From Lachnospiraceae bacterium UBA7086 (GTDB lineage: Bacteria; Bacillota; Clostridia; Lachnospirales; Lachnospiraceae), in contig DKZA01000036.1 of NCBI GenBank assembly GCA_002492525.1, positions 28,914-92,913 of the forward strand: a stretch of DNA of 64,000 nt. Direction: 5' to 3'. The position numbers and the translations under genes are program-made. The notes beneath the pieces are model-generated. The model saw only the letters and a list, made by a program, of their open reading frames with translations. It searched no databases and had not been told where the DNA came from. Numbering within the stretch: the first letter of the stretch is position 1; each line of letters starts with the position of its first letter. Below are positions 8,428 to 16,248 of this stretch, piece by piece.

Positions 8428-9132
8428 TTAAGATAAAGCCATTTTTTTCACAACGGCCAGTCCTTTATTGACTGCGGGAATTGCCAGAACTACCAGAGTG
8501 ATTGCGGCTTCCGCAAATATGTAGATGCCGTTATATACTATGGAATATGGCAGCGGCGCCCAGCCTTCCCAGGCGTAAGATGCGAAAAATATCCAGCCTG
8601 AGAGCACCACGAATACATACCTTCCCAGAACGCCGGCGAGATATCCTTTGAGAAGTCCCTTTTTGGCATTGGCAAACAGACCGGACAGTCCCAGAGCGCC
8701 GAAGGCCAGCAGATAATCCAGAACAAGCTGCATGGGAAAGAGTACGTAGGGATCGATCAAAAGCTGCAGGATTCCGTAGGCGATACTGGTCATGAGCCCG
8801 GCGCCCAGTCCGAAGAAATAGCCCGGCAGGCAGATGATGAGCATGGACAGCAGTGTGGCGGAACCGCCCCAGGGGAAGTCGATGATCTTAATTTCTGAGA
8901 GTACGGTGCCAAGGGCAATGGACATGGCACAGAAAACCAACTGTTTTACAGTCAATTTTCCGCCTTTTGCTTTGGTATCTGCATTTTCCTGATGCTTACC
9001 GGCGTACTTTCTTGCAAAGAGTACAGCGCCGACAAGTAAGACAGCCAGGATGATACATAACAGTACATTACCCAGGGTGGTGGGAACATAGGTAGTTTCT
9101 TCCCAGTCATTGACAACAACATTGTAGAACAT
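8428..9132 (-). CDS. thiT: Thiamine ECF transporter substrate-binding subunit ThiT
   Basis: Membrane S-component that binds thiamine and works with a shared EcfAA'T module, not encoded here. An extra N-terminal helix (about 20-40) precedes the ThiT core. The core includes the ThiT-like segment PWGGSATLLSMLII and the LLIDPYVLFPMQLVLDYLLAFGALG block, with the proline-glutamine and Asp-Tyr positions conserved in thiamine binders. The identification is reinforced by a TPP riboswitch on the same strand upstream. Translation starts at 9132 after AAAGGAGGA with six bases of spacing. At 234 residues it is longer than usual (about 190) because of the N-terminal extension. Confidence 0.92.
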   Translation of the reverse strand: MFYNVVVNDWEETTYVPTTLGNVLLCIILAVLLVGAVLFARKYAGKHQENADTKAKGGKLTVKQLVFCAMSIALGTVLSEIKIIDFPWGGSATLLSMLIICLPGYFFGLGAGLMTSIAYGILQLLIDPYVLFPMQLVLDYLLAFGALGLSGLFANAKKGLLKGYLAGVLGRYVFVVLSGWIFFASYAWEGWAPLPYSIVYNGIYIFAEAAITLVVLAIPAVNKGLAVVKKMALS

Positions 9133-9139
9133 AAAAAAT

Positions 9140-9168
9140 CCTCCTTTGTCTTAAGAATAGCAAGGAGG
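9140..9168 (-). promoter_or_regulatory. Hairpin that can hide the thiT ribosome-binding site
   Basis: On the minus strand CCTCCTT is complementary over seven bases to the AAGGAGG that forms the thiT ribosome-binding site. No T-run terminator was found between the riboswitch and the gene, so control of translation start is the simplest reading. Confidence 0.6.
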
Positions 9169-9224
9169 GGAGAAAGGTAAGTACGCATGTCACGGATAAC
9201 CATGACAGACAGTAGTTACTTGTG

Positions 9225-9322
9225 CTTCCCTACGACGGTACTAGCCGCATCAGGTAATGAGGGTTAGAATCCGGTACGATAAAATATACGACAGATTCAA
9301 TCTCAGCGAAAGCTCCCCTAGC
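9225..9322 (-). promoter_or_regulatory. TPP (thiamine pyrophosphate) riboswitch
   Basis: Read on the minus strand, the segment carries the THI-element blocks in order: GGGGAGCTT with CGCTGAGA, a variable stem, then ACCCTCATTACCTGATGCGG and finally CGTAGGGAAGC, which closes the P1 stem with the opening GGGG. It lies about 90 bases upstream of thiT, in the sense orientation. High TPP would be expected to shut off thiT. A plus-strand open frame across it (9257-9598) is not a gene. Confidence 0.93.
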
Positions 9323-9345
9323 AAGTTATTCAGTTGTGTGGTAAA

Positions 9346-9460
9346 GAAAATTTCTCCGCTTATCCGAGACTGCGAAGCAAAGATTCCTCCGCATATCCGA
9401 GGCTGCAAAGCAGTCCTCGCAAGGTTAATTTGCGAAGCAAATTTACCTTTTTACTATAGG
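9346..9460. repeat. Hairpin-rich dispersed repeat R2, copy 1
   Basis: A non-coding stretch built of short hairpins: CGAGG-CTGC around AAA with GCAG-T-CCTCG, and AATTTGC-GAA-GCAAATT, flanked by GGTAAA and TTTACC. The phrases TTTCTCCGCTTAT and TTTGCG-AGCAAATT recur at 42531-42655, where the CGAGG hairpin appears inverted, judged by the position of its bulge. The rest of the gap to the next gene (9461-9575) shows no clear feature beyond an A/T-rich stretch. Confidence 0.6.
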
Positions 9461-9575
9461 AGCTTAGGAGGAAAATGTCAAGGATATTCTTTTTATGGAC
9501 GAGGGGCATTGTTTTATACTGCGGTCAGCGGCTTTTTGGTGTACAATGGAAGTGGGTGGAAGGGAGTAGATTACG

Positions 9576-10307
9576 ATGTACGAATATATCTTGTTTGATT
9601 TGGACGGCACATTGACAGATTCGGCACCGGGAATTACGGCCTGTGTACAGTATGCTCTGCACAGAATGGGGATTGAGGAATCGGATCTTTCTAAACTGGA
9701 ACCCTTTGTGGGACCGCCTCTTCTGGACAGTTTTCATGAATTTTATGGATTTGATGAAGAGCAGGGGAAGCAGGCGATAGTCTATTACAGGGAGAGATTT
9801 AGCACCAAGGGTATGTTTGAAAATACGGTTTATCCGGGAGTGGATAAGCTTCTGGCACAATTGAAGGCCGCGGGGAAGAGGCTGGCCGTGGCGTCCAGCA
9901 AGCCGGAGGTGTATGTAGGACAAATACTGGAACATTTCGGACTTCGGAAATATTTTGATGTGGTGGTGGGCAGTGGATTGGACGGTACCCGGGCAAAGAA
10001 AGAGGAAGTGGTGGAAGAAGCACTCAGGTGTCTTTTGCCGGAGCAGCTGTTTCAGGAAATGATGGGCACAAAGAAGAAAGACGAAGTACGTAAAACCATT
10101 CAAGAAACCGGAGAAAAGTCTGACAGGGAGCAATATGACACAGTTGTCATGGTGGGCGACCGGCGGTTTGACGTGGAAGGTGCCAGAGAGTACCATATTG
10201 TGTCTGTGGGTGTGACTTATGGATATGCACTGCCGGGAGAATTGTCTGAGGCAGGAGCAGATATGATCGTGGAGACGGTGGAAGAACTTGCAGAGGTATT
10301 GATGTGA
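9576..10307 (+). CDS. HAD-family phosphatase (phosphoglycolate phosphatase-like)
   Basis: Haloacid dehalogenase superfamily hydrolase of the Gph/PpaX type; phosphoglycolate or pyrophosphate are typical substrates. Motif I is FDLDGTLTDSAP at residues 6-17, with the nucleophile in DLDGT. Motif II is the Ser in VASSKPE, motif III the basic residue before it or in the RAKKEE segment, and motif IV MVGDRRFDVEGA near residue 190. A charged insert, KKKDEVRKTIQETGEKSDRE, before motif IV makes it slightly longer (243) than usual. A GGGAG site precedes the ATG. It overlaps the CPBP gene by one base. Confidence 0.9.
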   Translation: MYEYILFDLDGTLTDSAPGITACVQYALHRMGIEESDLSKLEPFVGPPLLDSFHEFYGFDEEQGKQAIVYYRERFSTKGMFENTVYPGVDKLLAQLKAAGKRLAVASSKPEVYVGQILEHFGLRKYFDVVVGSGLDGTRAKKEEVVEEALRCLLPEQLFQEMMGTKKKDEVRKTIQETGEKSDREQYDTVVMVGDRRFDVEGAREYHIVSVGVTYGYALPGELSEAGADMIVETVEELAEVLM

Positions 10308-11152
10308 TGGAACCGATTAAAAAGGATACAGAAAACATGCCTTCTTTGCAGAAGGGCTGGGAAGTGTTGTTTCCGTATCTGTTATATTATCTGGCTTACA
10401 GTGCGGCATATATCGTTCTTGCCTTTGTGCAGGAAGCGCTGTTGCAGAGCCAGGGTGAGGAATACCAAAGATTTCTGACGAAGCAGGCGGCTACTGTGGC
10501 CGGTGTGATGGGAGGGCTTAGCATGATGCTTGGCGTCCTGCCGATTGTTCCTATGTTAAAAAGGGAACTGCTCTGGCGAAGCAGCATGCCCGATGCGGTT
10601 ACGAAGCGAACCAGGGAAAGTCTGGTAAAAGAGATACTTTTTACAGGGATTCTCGCTGTTTCCTCTTCCCTGGGACTGAATGTCTTATTGACGCTGACGG
10701 GATTTGCCGACAGTTCCCAGGCTTACCGGCAGGTGGCCGATCATCAGTATGGCGTGGCTTTTGCGGTCGGACTGATACTCTATGGCTTGGTATCACCTTT
10801 GGCGGAAGAAGTGGTTTTTCGCGGGGTTATCTTTAACCGGTTAAGACGTTTATATGGGCCGGTTCTGGCCATCGTGGCGTCAGGGCTTTTCTTTGGCGCC
10901 TTTCACGGTAATATCGTGCAGGGCGTTTACGGGGGATGCATGGGGATTCTTATGGCTTATCTGTATGAAAGAAGCGGCAGGTTTGTGATTCCCTTTTTCT
11001 TTCATATGATGTCTAATCTGGCAGTGTATATTACGGCCCATATAGAGCCTTTGCAGGAAGCTTTGTTTACTGCCGCGGGGTGTGCGGTTTTACTCATGAT
11101 CGCAGGAGGATGCGTCCTGGCGGTATGGAAAAGAGAGGGAGGAATAATATGA
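10307..11152 (+). CDS. CPBP-family intramembrane metalloprotease
   Basis: Membrane-embedded glutamic/metalloprotease-like protein of the CAAX protease and bacteriocin-processing (CPBP/ABI) family. The EExxxR motif is in PLAEEVVFRGVIFNR. The histidine motif FFGAFHGNIVQG and a later FFFHMMSN complete the putative active site. About seven to eight hydrophobic helices are visible in 281 residues. The start at ATG 10307 overlaps the HAD stop (TGATG); a GTG one codon earlier is possible. The end overlaps the methyltransferase start by four bases, so HAD, CPBP and methyltransferase form a tight operon. Confidence 0.88.
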   Translation: MEPIKKDTENMPSLQKGWEVLFPYLLYYLAYSAAYIVLAFVQEALLQSQGEEYQRFLTKQAATVAGVMGGLSMMLGVLPIVPMLKRELLWRSSMPDAVTKRTRESLVKEILFTGILAVSSSLGLNVLLTLTGFADSSQAYRQVADHQYGVAFAVGLILYGLVSPLAEEVVFRGVIFNRLRRLYGPVLAIVASGLFFGAFHGNIVQGVYGGCMGILMAYLYERSGRFVIPFFFHMMSNLAVYITAHIEPLQEALFTAAGCAVLLMIAGGCVLAVWKREGGII

Positions 11153-11937
11153 ATATCACAGATCAGAACATAGACAGCGGCAAAGCATTTGACTGGGGAA
11201 AAACTTCCCCGGATTATGCCAGATTCCGGGATGTTTATCCACAGGAATTTTATGACGGTATTATCGGTCGGAATTTGTGCATGAACGGTCAGAAAGTCCT
11301 CGATGTGGGGACGGGGACCGGAGTGCTCCCGAGAAATATGTACCGATATGGAGCAAAGTGGGTTGGCACGGATATTTCTGAGGAACAGATCCGGCAGGCA
11401 AGGATTCTTTCGGAGCAGATGGATATTGATTATCATACCGTGTCTGCGGAAGCGGTGGAATTTCCGGATAACTCATTTGATGTGATCACGGCTTGTCAGT
11501 GCTTTTTCTATTTTGACCACGATAAGACTGCACCGGTATTTTCCCGGCTGTTACGACCGAATGGGAGGCTTCTTTTATTATATATGGCATGGCTGCCTTT
11601 TGAGGACGAGATTGCGGGGGCCAGCGAAGAACTTGTTCTGCGGTATAACCCAGTGTGGAGCGGCGCAGGAGAGACCATGCATCCGATTGTCATTCCGGAT
11701 GTTTACCGGAAATACTTCGAGGTGGTTTATCAGGAGGAGCATCCCTTAAAGGTGCACTTTACAAGAGAGAGCTGGCACGGCAGAATGAAAACCTGCCGCG
11801 GGATCGGGGCTTCTCTTACCAGGGAGGAGATCGCGGCCTGGGAGAAGGAACATCTGAAATTATTAGCAGATAAGGCTCCGGAGGAATTTGATATCCTGCA
11901 TTATGCGGCGATGGCAGAACTGCAAATGCCTGGGTGA
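11149..11937 (+). CDS. SAM-dependent class I methyltransferase
   Basis: Rossmann-fold methyltransferase of the Methyltransf_11 type. The SAM-binding motif I VLDVGTGTGVLP is near residues 47-58, the acidic motif II in VGTDIS follows, and motif DVITACQCFFYFDH is post-II. The start ATG 11149 follows GAGGGAGGAATA and overlaps the previous stop (ATGA). An in-frame upstream extension to 11080 lies inside the CPBP gene and is not needed. The 262-residue length is normal. The DUF5714 protein that follows is of a kind often found beside or fused to such methyltransferases. The substrate is unknown. Confidence 0.9.
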   Translation: MNITDQNIDSGKAFDWGKTSPDYARFRDVYPQEFYDGIIGRNLCMNGQKVLDVGTGTGVLPRNMYRYGAKWVGTDISEEQIRQARILSEQMDIDYHTVSAEAVEFPDNSFDVITACQCFFYFDHDKTAPVFSRLLRPNGRLLLLYMAWLPFEDEIAGASEELVLRYNPVWSGAGETMHPIVIPDVYRKYFEVVYQEEHPLKVHFTRESWHGRMKTCRGIGASLTREEIAAWEKEHLKLLADKAPEEFDILHYAAMAELQMPG

Positions 11938-11967
11938 TAAAAGAAGGAAAGGGGTTGAGGAATCCGC

Positions 11968-12651
11968 ATGAAAGAAGAATGTCTGATCTGCAATGCGCCT
12001 TTGGAATATTTGGAAAAAGACATTTCTATGGAATGTGAAATCTGTCATAAGAAAGAAAATAGCAAAACCAGATGTGTGAATGGACATTATGTCTGTAATG
12101 AATGTCATACGAAAGGAATGGACAGTATAATCGGAGTATGTCTTAATGAGACATCTGATAATCCTGTAGATATCATGGATAAGCTGATGGCTCAGCCCTT
12201 TTGTCATATGCATGGGCCGGAGCATCATGTTATGGTAGGTTCTGCTCTTTTGACAGCGTATAAAAATGCAGGCGGAGACATTGCACTTTCCGAGGCCCTG
12301 ATGGAGATGATGCGTCGTGGAAAAAGTGTTCCCGGCGGAGCCTGCGGTTTTTGGGGTGCCTGCGGAGCAGGGATAAGTTCAGGAATGTTTATTTCTATCA
12401 TATCCAGATCCACGCCGCTTGCAAACGAACCGTTTGCATTATCCAATCGGATGACTGCAGCAGCGCTTGGCAGGATCGGAGAGGTTGGCGGTCCTCGTTG
12501 CTGTAAAAGAGATTCTTTTCTGTCAATTTTAGCGGCGATTGATTTTGTGGAGGAGCATTTCAACATTAAAATGCAGAAACGGGATATCGTGTGTAAGTAT
12601 TCAGGGGAAAATCAGCAATGTATAGGGAAACGCTGCCCCTTTTCAAAATGA
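11968..12651 (+). CDS. DUF5714-like cysteine-rich protein
   Basis: A 227-residue protein with a zinc-ribbon-like N-terminus: CxxC pairs in CLICNAP, CEICHK and CNECH (residues about 5-50). A conserved core follows with FCHMHGPEHHVMVGSALLTA, GGACGFWGACGAG and GGPRCCKRDSF. This pattern, rich in Cys and His, matches the uncharacterised DUF5714 family as I remember it. Metal binding is likely. It follows the methyltransferase by 30 bases and has its own GGAAAGGGG site. A redox or metal-dependent methylation role has been neither shown nor excluded. Confidence 0.75.
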   Translation: MKEECLICNAPLEYLEKDISMECEICHKKENSKTRCVNGHYVCNECHTKGMDSIIGVCLNETSDNPVDIMDKLMAQPFCHMHGPEHHVMVGSALLTAYKNAGGDIALSEALMEMMRRGKSVPGGACGFWGACGAGISSGMFISIISRSTPLANEPFALSNRMTAAALGRIGEVGGPRCCKRDSFLSILAAIDFVEEHFNIKMQKRDIVCKYSGENQQCIGKRCPFSK

Positions 12652-12725
12652 TTTTCCACGGTCATTCTACCAGGCAGTTCCGAACCCGGGCTGTAAAGTA
12701 AATAAGAGAGAGCGAGGAGAAGACT

Positions 12726-13310
12726 ATGACAGAAAGAGAAAAAATGCTGGCGGGACAGCTTTATGATTGCGGGGACCCGGAATTACTGAATCAATGGCAC
12801 AAGGCAAAAGATCTGGTGAGAGAGTATAATCATACCGGTTCCGCAGATGCAGGGCGAAAAGAAGAAATCTTGAAGGAGCTATTGGGCGGCAAAGGTGAAA
12901 ACCTTTGGATTACGGCGCCTTTTTTGGTAGATTACGGCAATAATATTTACTTTGGCAATCATTGTGAAGTAAACATGAACTGTACTTTTTTAGACGATAA
13001 TGTTATCCGCATTGGCGATAATGCTCTTATTGCTCCCAATGTACAGATTTATACGGCGTTTCATCCGACAAATGCCCTTGACAGATTCGGGGAACCCAGA
13101 GCAGACGGCTCTTTTGAATTCTGTAAAACGCAGACAGCACCTGTCACAATCGGAGATAATGTCTGGATCGGCGGTGGCGCAATCATCATGCCGGGTGTTA
13201 CGATAGGCGATAATGTGGTGATTGGAGCAGGAAGTGTTGTCACCAAAGATATACCGGACAATACCATAGCGTACGGCAATCCCTGCCGGGTTATGAGGGA
13301 AAACAAATAA
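12726..13310 (+). CDS. Sugar O-acetyltransferase (maltose/galactoside acetyltransferase type)
   Basis: Acetyl-CoA dependent acetyltransferase of the LacA/Maa family. The N-terminal Mac domain is present (MTEREKMLAGQLYDCGDPEL), followed by the left-handed beta-helix of hexapeptide repeats: IGDNALIAPNVQIY, IGDNVWIGGGAIIMPGVTIGDNVVIGAGSVVTKDIPDN. The catalytic His is in YTAFHPTNALDR. The 194-residue length is typical. A GAGGAGAA site precedes the ATG. It is a single-gene unit at the start of an accessory stretch. Confidence 0.93.
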   Translation: MTEREKMLAGQLYDCGDPELLNQWHKAKDLVREYNHTGSADAGRKEEILKELLGGKGENLWITAPFLVDYGNNIYFGNHCEVNMNCTFLDDNVIRIGDNALIAPNVQIYTAFHPTNALDRFGEPRADGSFEFCKTQTAPVTIGDNVWIGGGAIIMPGVTIGDNVVIGAGSVVTKDIPDNTIAYGNPCRVMRENK

Positions 13311-13357
13311 ATTTGATTTTAACGTCGGAGCACATAAGGAGAAGAAGGCTTCAGCCT

Positions 13358-13492
13358 ACCGAGCTGACGCCCTGGGTCGGTTTTGCCTATACATTTCCAC
13401 ACTATAGAGGACATCGCTATCTGGGGAAGCTGTTAACAGAAGTGGAAAGGCTTGCCAGGGAAGCAGATAGTGTGAAAGAAAGACATTGTTAA
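13358..13492 (+). pseudogene. Remnant of a GNAT acetyltransferase gene
   Basis: An open stretch of 44 codons without a start or ribosome-binding site translates to a piece that includes LTPWVGFAYTFPHYRGHRY and GKLLTEVERLA. This is the acetyl-CoA-binding part (motif A) of a GNAT acetyltransferase. The N-terminal half and the end of the domain are missing. It fills most of the 206-base gap between the sugar acetyltransferase and the aldo/keto reductase and marks past gene loss there. Confidence 0.65.
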
Positions 13493-13516
13493 ATATTTAT
13501 TCAGGAGGAAACGCTT

Positions 13517-14527
13517 ATGGAGATGAGAAAACTCGGAAAGATAAAGGTATCTTCGATTGGGATGGGGTGTATGGGATTTTCGCACGGATATGGGAAAGTG
13601 CCGTCAGAGGAGTATGCAGTCAATGCAATTCATGCGGCGCACGATTTTGGATGTACTTTTTTTGACACAGCCGAAACCTATGGACGGGAGCAGTTTTTCC
13701 CCGGCCATAATGAGCAGCTTTTGGGCAAAGCCGTTGAGCCGTTCAGAAAGGATATTGTGGTCGCCACCAAACTTCACATTTCCTCGGAGGAATATTGCGA
13801 AGAGAAGGACTTAAACAAAATCATGCGCAGCCATTTGGAAGCATCCATGAAAAATCTTCGGACGGATTATGTTGATCTGTACTATCTGCACCGCTATAAC
13901 GAGGATATCGGGATGGAACCTGTTGCAGAAGTTATGGGAAAGCTGATACAGGACGGCCTTATTCGCGGCTGGGGTGTTTCCCAGGTTGGCGTTGAGCTGC
14001 TGCGCAAGGCTCATGAAATAACTCCTGTGAACGCAGTCCAGAACCTCTACAATATGCTTGAAAGGGATTGTGAAAAGGATATTCTGCCGTATTGTATGGA
14101 GCAAGGGATCGGTGTTGTCCCGTTCTCTCCGATTGCAAGCGGCTTTCTGTCCGGAAAGGTCACAGCAGATACCAAATTTGAGGGCGATGATGTACGCAGA
14201 TTTGTACCGCAGCTGCAAAAGGAAAATCTGATTGCCAACCAGCCTGTACTGGATATTCTCAACCGATACGCTGCGGAAAAGAATGTGACGAACGCACAAA
14301 TCTCACTGGCATGGATGTTGAAGAAATATCCCAATATCGTGCCGATTCCCGGTTCTAAAAATAAGGAGAGGATACTTGAAAATCTCGGCGCATGGAATGT
14401 TCAGCTGTCAGATGTAGAATTTGACAGTCTGGAAACTGCCCTTGATAAAGTGGAAGTATACGGGCATCGGGGCCATGAGGAAAGCCAGCAAAAATCATTC
14501 TCTCACAACTGGCGGACAAATGCGTAG
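13517..14527 (+). CDS. Aldo/keto reductase
   Basis: NADPH-dependent (beta/alpha)8 oxidoreductase reducing aldehydes or ketones. The 336-residue protein shows the family pattern: SSIGMGCMGFSHGYG at the start, FFDTAETYG with catalytic Asp and Tyr near residues 52-57, KLHI for the catalytic Lys, YYLHRYN for His, and the cofactor segment PIPGSKNKERILENL near residue 280. AGGAGGAAACGCTT precedes the ATG. The substrate is unknown. It is a stand-alone unit in the accessory stretch. Confidence 0.93.
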   Translation: MEMRKLGKIKVSSIGMGCMGFSHGYGKVPSEEYAVNAIHAAHDFGCTFFDTAETYGREQFFPGHNEQLLGKAVEPFRKDIVVATKLHISSEEYCEEKDLNKIMRSHLEASMKNLRTDYVDLYYLHRYNEDIGMEPVAEVMGKLIQDGLIRGWGVSQVGVELLRKAHEITPVNAVQNLYNMLERDCEKDILPYCMEQGIGVVPFSPIASGFLSGKVTADTKFEGDDVRRFVPQLQKENLIANQPVLDILNRYAAEKNVTNAQISLAWMLKKYPNIVPIPGSKNKERILENLGAWNVQLSDVEFDSLETALDKVEVYGHRGHEESQQKSFSHNWRTNA

Positions 14528-14581
14528 GAAGAGATACCAAAGTGCAGTTTGTCATCAATGGAAAGAGGAAGAAAAAGGCAG

Positions 14582-14947
14582 ATGAAACTAAAAAATATAG
14601 TAATCGTTGTCAAAGACATTGAAAAATCGAAACAGTTTTATCATGATCTGTTTGGGTTAGAGACTGTATTGGATAATGATGGGAATATGATTCTAACAGA
14701 AGGTCTGGTGTTGCAGGATGAAAAAATCTGGCAGGGGTTTCTGGGAAAAGATATTATCCCGAAGAATCATTCCTGTGAATTATATTTTGAGGAAAGTGAC
14801 ATAGAAGCGTTTGTTCAAAAACTGGAAGAACGCTACCCATCCGTTCAATATGTCAATAGATTGATGACACATAGTTGGGGGCAGAAGGTTATCCGCTTTT
14901 ATGATCCGGATGGTAATCTGATTGAAGTGGGGACACCCATGCGGTAG
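14582..14947 (+). CDS. VOC-family protein (glyoxalase/bleomycin-resistance fold)
   Basis: A 121-residue vicinal oxygen chelate protein with one paired beta-alpha-beta-beta-beta set: VIVVKDIEKSKQFYHDLFGLE at the N-terminus and IRFYDPDGNLIEVG at the C-terminus, the latter with the metal-ligand Glu. I chose ATG 14582 because the AAAAAGG site and the usual family start fit. The longer frame from 14549 lacks a site. Members include glyoxalases, dioxygenases and drug-binding proteins; the actual role is unknown. Confidence 0.88.
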   Translation: MKLKNIVIVVKDIEKSKQFYHDLFGLETVLDNDGNMILTEGLVLQDEKIWQGFLGKDIIPKNHSCELYFEESDIEAFVQKLEERYPSVQYVNRLMTHSWGQKVIRFYDPDGNLIEVGTPMR

Positions 14948-14993
14948 CGGTTTGTCCGAATCAGCAATTGGGTATTTAGAAAGGTGAGAATAT

Positions 14994-15362
14994 ATGGATA
15001 TTTATCAATTCTGGAAAGATGTTTTAGAACAAAATGCGGATGCCATCAGAGAGTATTTTGATAAAAACGCCTATATAAACTGGCACTGTACCAATGAACA
15101 TTTTAACGTGGATGAATTTATCATTGCCAATTGTGAATATCCCGGGGATTGGGAGGGCGAAGTAGAAAGAGTTGAAAAAACAGATGATTTATGGATTACC
15201 GTAACCCATGTGTACCCGAAAGACCGAACACTGTCATTCCACGTGACGTCTTTTATTAAAATTATGGATGATAAAATTACAGCGGTTGATGAATATTGGG
15301 CGGACGATGGCATGGCGCCCAAATGGCGGCTGGATAAACAGATTGGAGTACAGATAAAGTGA
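14994..15362 (+). CDS. SnoaL-like / NTF2-fold protein
   Basis: A 122-residue single-domain protein of the nuclear transport factor 2-like (SnoaL, ketosteroid isomerase) fold. The signs are an N-terminal helix IYQFWKDVLEQNADAIREYFD, an aromatic strand INWHCTNEHF, and a closing HVTSFIKIMDDKITAVDEYWADDG strand pair, typical of small polyketide-cyclase-like proteins. GAAAGGTGAG precedes the start. Function is not predictable; these are common as stand-alone stress or detoxification genes. Confidence 0.85.
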   Translation: MDIYQFWKDVLEQNADAIREYFDKNAYINWHCTNEHFNVDEFIIANCEYPGDWEGEVERVEKTDDLWITVTHVYPKDRTLSFHVTSFIKIMDDKITAVDEYWADDGMAPKWRLDKQIGVQIK

Positions 15363-15372
15363 ACTTGCTTTA

Positions 15373-15401
15373 TTGAGAATATACTGGTTTATGGTTATAA
15401 T
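15373..15401 (+). promoter_or_regulatory. Promoter of the VbhA-Fic operon
   Basis: TTGAGA (15373-15378) and TATAAT (15396-15401) are 17 bases apart, and the first gene starts 23 bases further on after AGGAGG. Confidence 0.75.
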
Positions 15402-15424
15402 AGTGAATACAGGAGGTGAAGTAT

Positions 15425-15601
15425 ATGACGAATTCGCAGGCATGGGATTATGCGATTGGAATGATAAAAGTTGATGGGTTGGAGCCAACAGATGATTTTA
15501 AGAAATATATTGAAAAAGAAAAAAAAGGCGAGGTAACTATGGAAGATGCAAAACGTTTCCTCGATAAAAAATATAAAATGAAGGAACTGCAAAATGCGTG
15601 A
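15425..15601 (+). CDS. VbhA-like antitoxin of a Fic system
   Basis: A 58-residue protein directly upstream of a Fic gene, overlapping it by eight bases. This is the layout of class I Fic toxin-antitoxin pairs, where the antitoxin helix blocks the ATP site. The helix AWDYAIGMIKVDGLEPT is in the position of the inhibitory (S/T)xxxE(G/N) motif but reads MIKVDG, so Ser is Met and Glu is Asp. The conserved C-terminal part is GEVTMEDAKRFLDKKY. ATG 15425 is eight bases after AGGAGG; the GTG at 15416 overlaps that site and is unlikely. Confidence 0.8.
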   Translation: MTNSQAWDYAIGMIKVDGLEPTDDFKKYIEKEKKGEVTMEDAKRFLDKKYKMKELQNA

Positions 15602-16217
15602 TCCATATCTTTATGAAGAGGAACCGATTTTAAAAAATAAGCTGAATATCCATAAGAAGGAATTGTTGGATAACGCTGAAGCTGATTATGTCGTTTTTCG
15701 TTTGAAGGATCTGGCATTAAATCCACTTCCAGGAAATTACAATACGGAACATTTGTTACAAATGCATGAGTTTATTTTTCAAGATTTATATGATTGGGCA
15801 GGGCAGCCGAGGAGTATTTCTATTTACAAAGAGGAGGATATACTTGGTGGCCTGTCTATTGAATATTCTGAACCATCTGATATTGTAAATGATATACATC
15901 GTGTACTTGCCGACATGAGATTCAAAATGTGGAATTACATGGAACCGGTTCAATTGGCCAATGAATTCTGCGCTTCTTTGGCCAATCTTTGGAAAATTCA
16001 TCCATTTAGAGAAGGAAATACCAGAACAACAATTACTTTTTGCTGTCAATTTGCAGATGAAATGGGGTTCCCAATTAACAGAAAGTTATTTGAAGAAAAC
16101 AGTATATATGTAAGAATGGCGCTGGTTGCATATAATGCGTATTTTTCTGATGGAAGTGATTTCTCGAAAAAGGAGTATCTTGAAAAAATTGTGTTTGATG
16201 CGCTTGGTAGAAGATAA
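15594..16217 (+). CDS. Fic-family AMP-transferase toxin
   Basis: Fic-domain protein that transfers AMP from ATP to hydroxyl side chains of target proteins; VbhT-type toxins modify DNA gyrase and topoisomerase IV. The active-site loop HPFREGNTRT starts at His136, with all catalytic residues intact. The flap region is IYKEEDILGG (about 72-81). The 207-residue length and the N-terminal NKLNIHKKELLDNAEADYVVFRL helix fit class I bacterial Fic toxins. It is translated from an ATG overlapping the antitoxin stop, so production is coupled. The target is inferred from the family. Confidence 0.92.
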   Translation: MRDPYLYEEEPILKNKLNIHKKELLDNAEADYVVFRLKDLALNPLPGNYNTEHLLQMHEFIFQDLYDWAGQPRSISIYKEEDILGGLSIEYSEPSDIVNDIHRVLADMRFKMWNYMEPVQLANEFCASLANLWKIHPFREGNTRTTITFCCQFADEMGFPINRKLFEENSIYVRMALVAYNAYFSDGSDFSKKEYLEKIVFDALGRR

Positions 16218-16248
16218 ATAAAGTAAATACAGAAACAGGAGGCGTTAC

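Noticed and set aside
9257..9598. Plus-strand open frame of 113 codons
   Set aside because: It runs antisense through the TPP riboswitch and through repeat R2, has no ribosome-binding site and no recognisable protein pattern.
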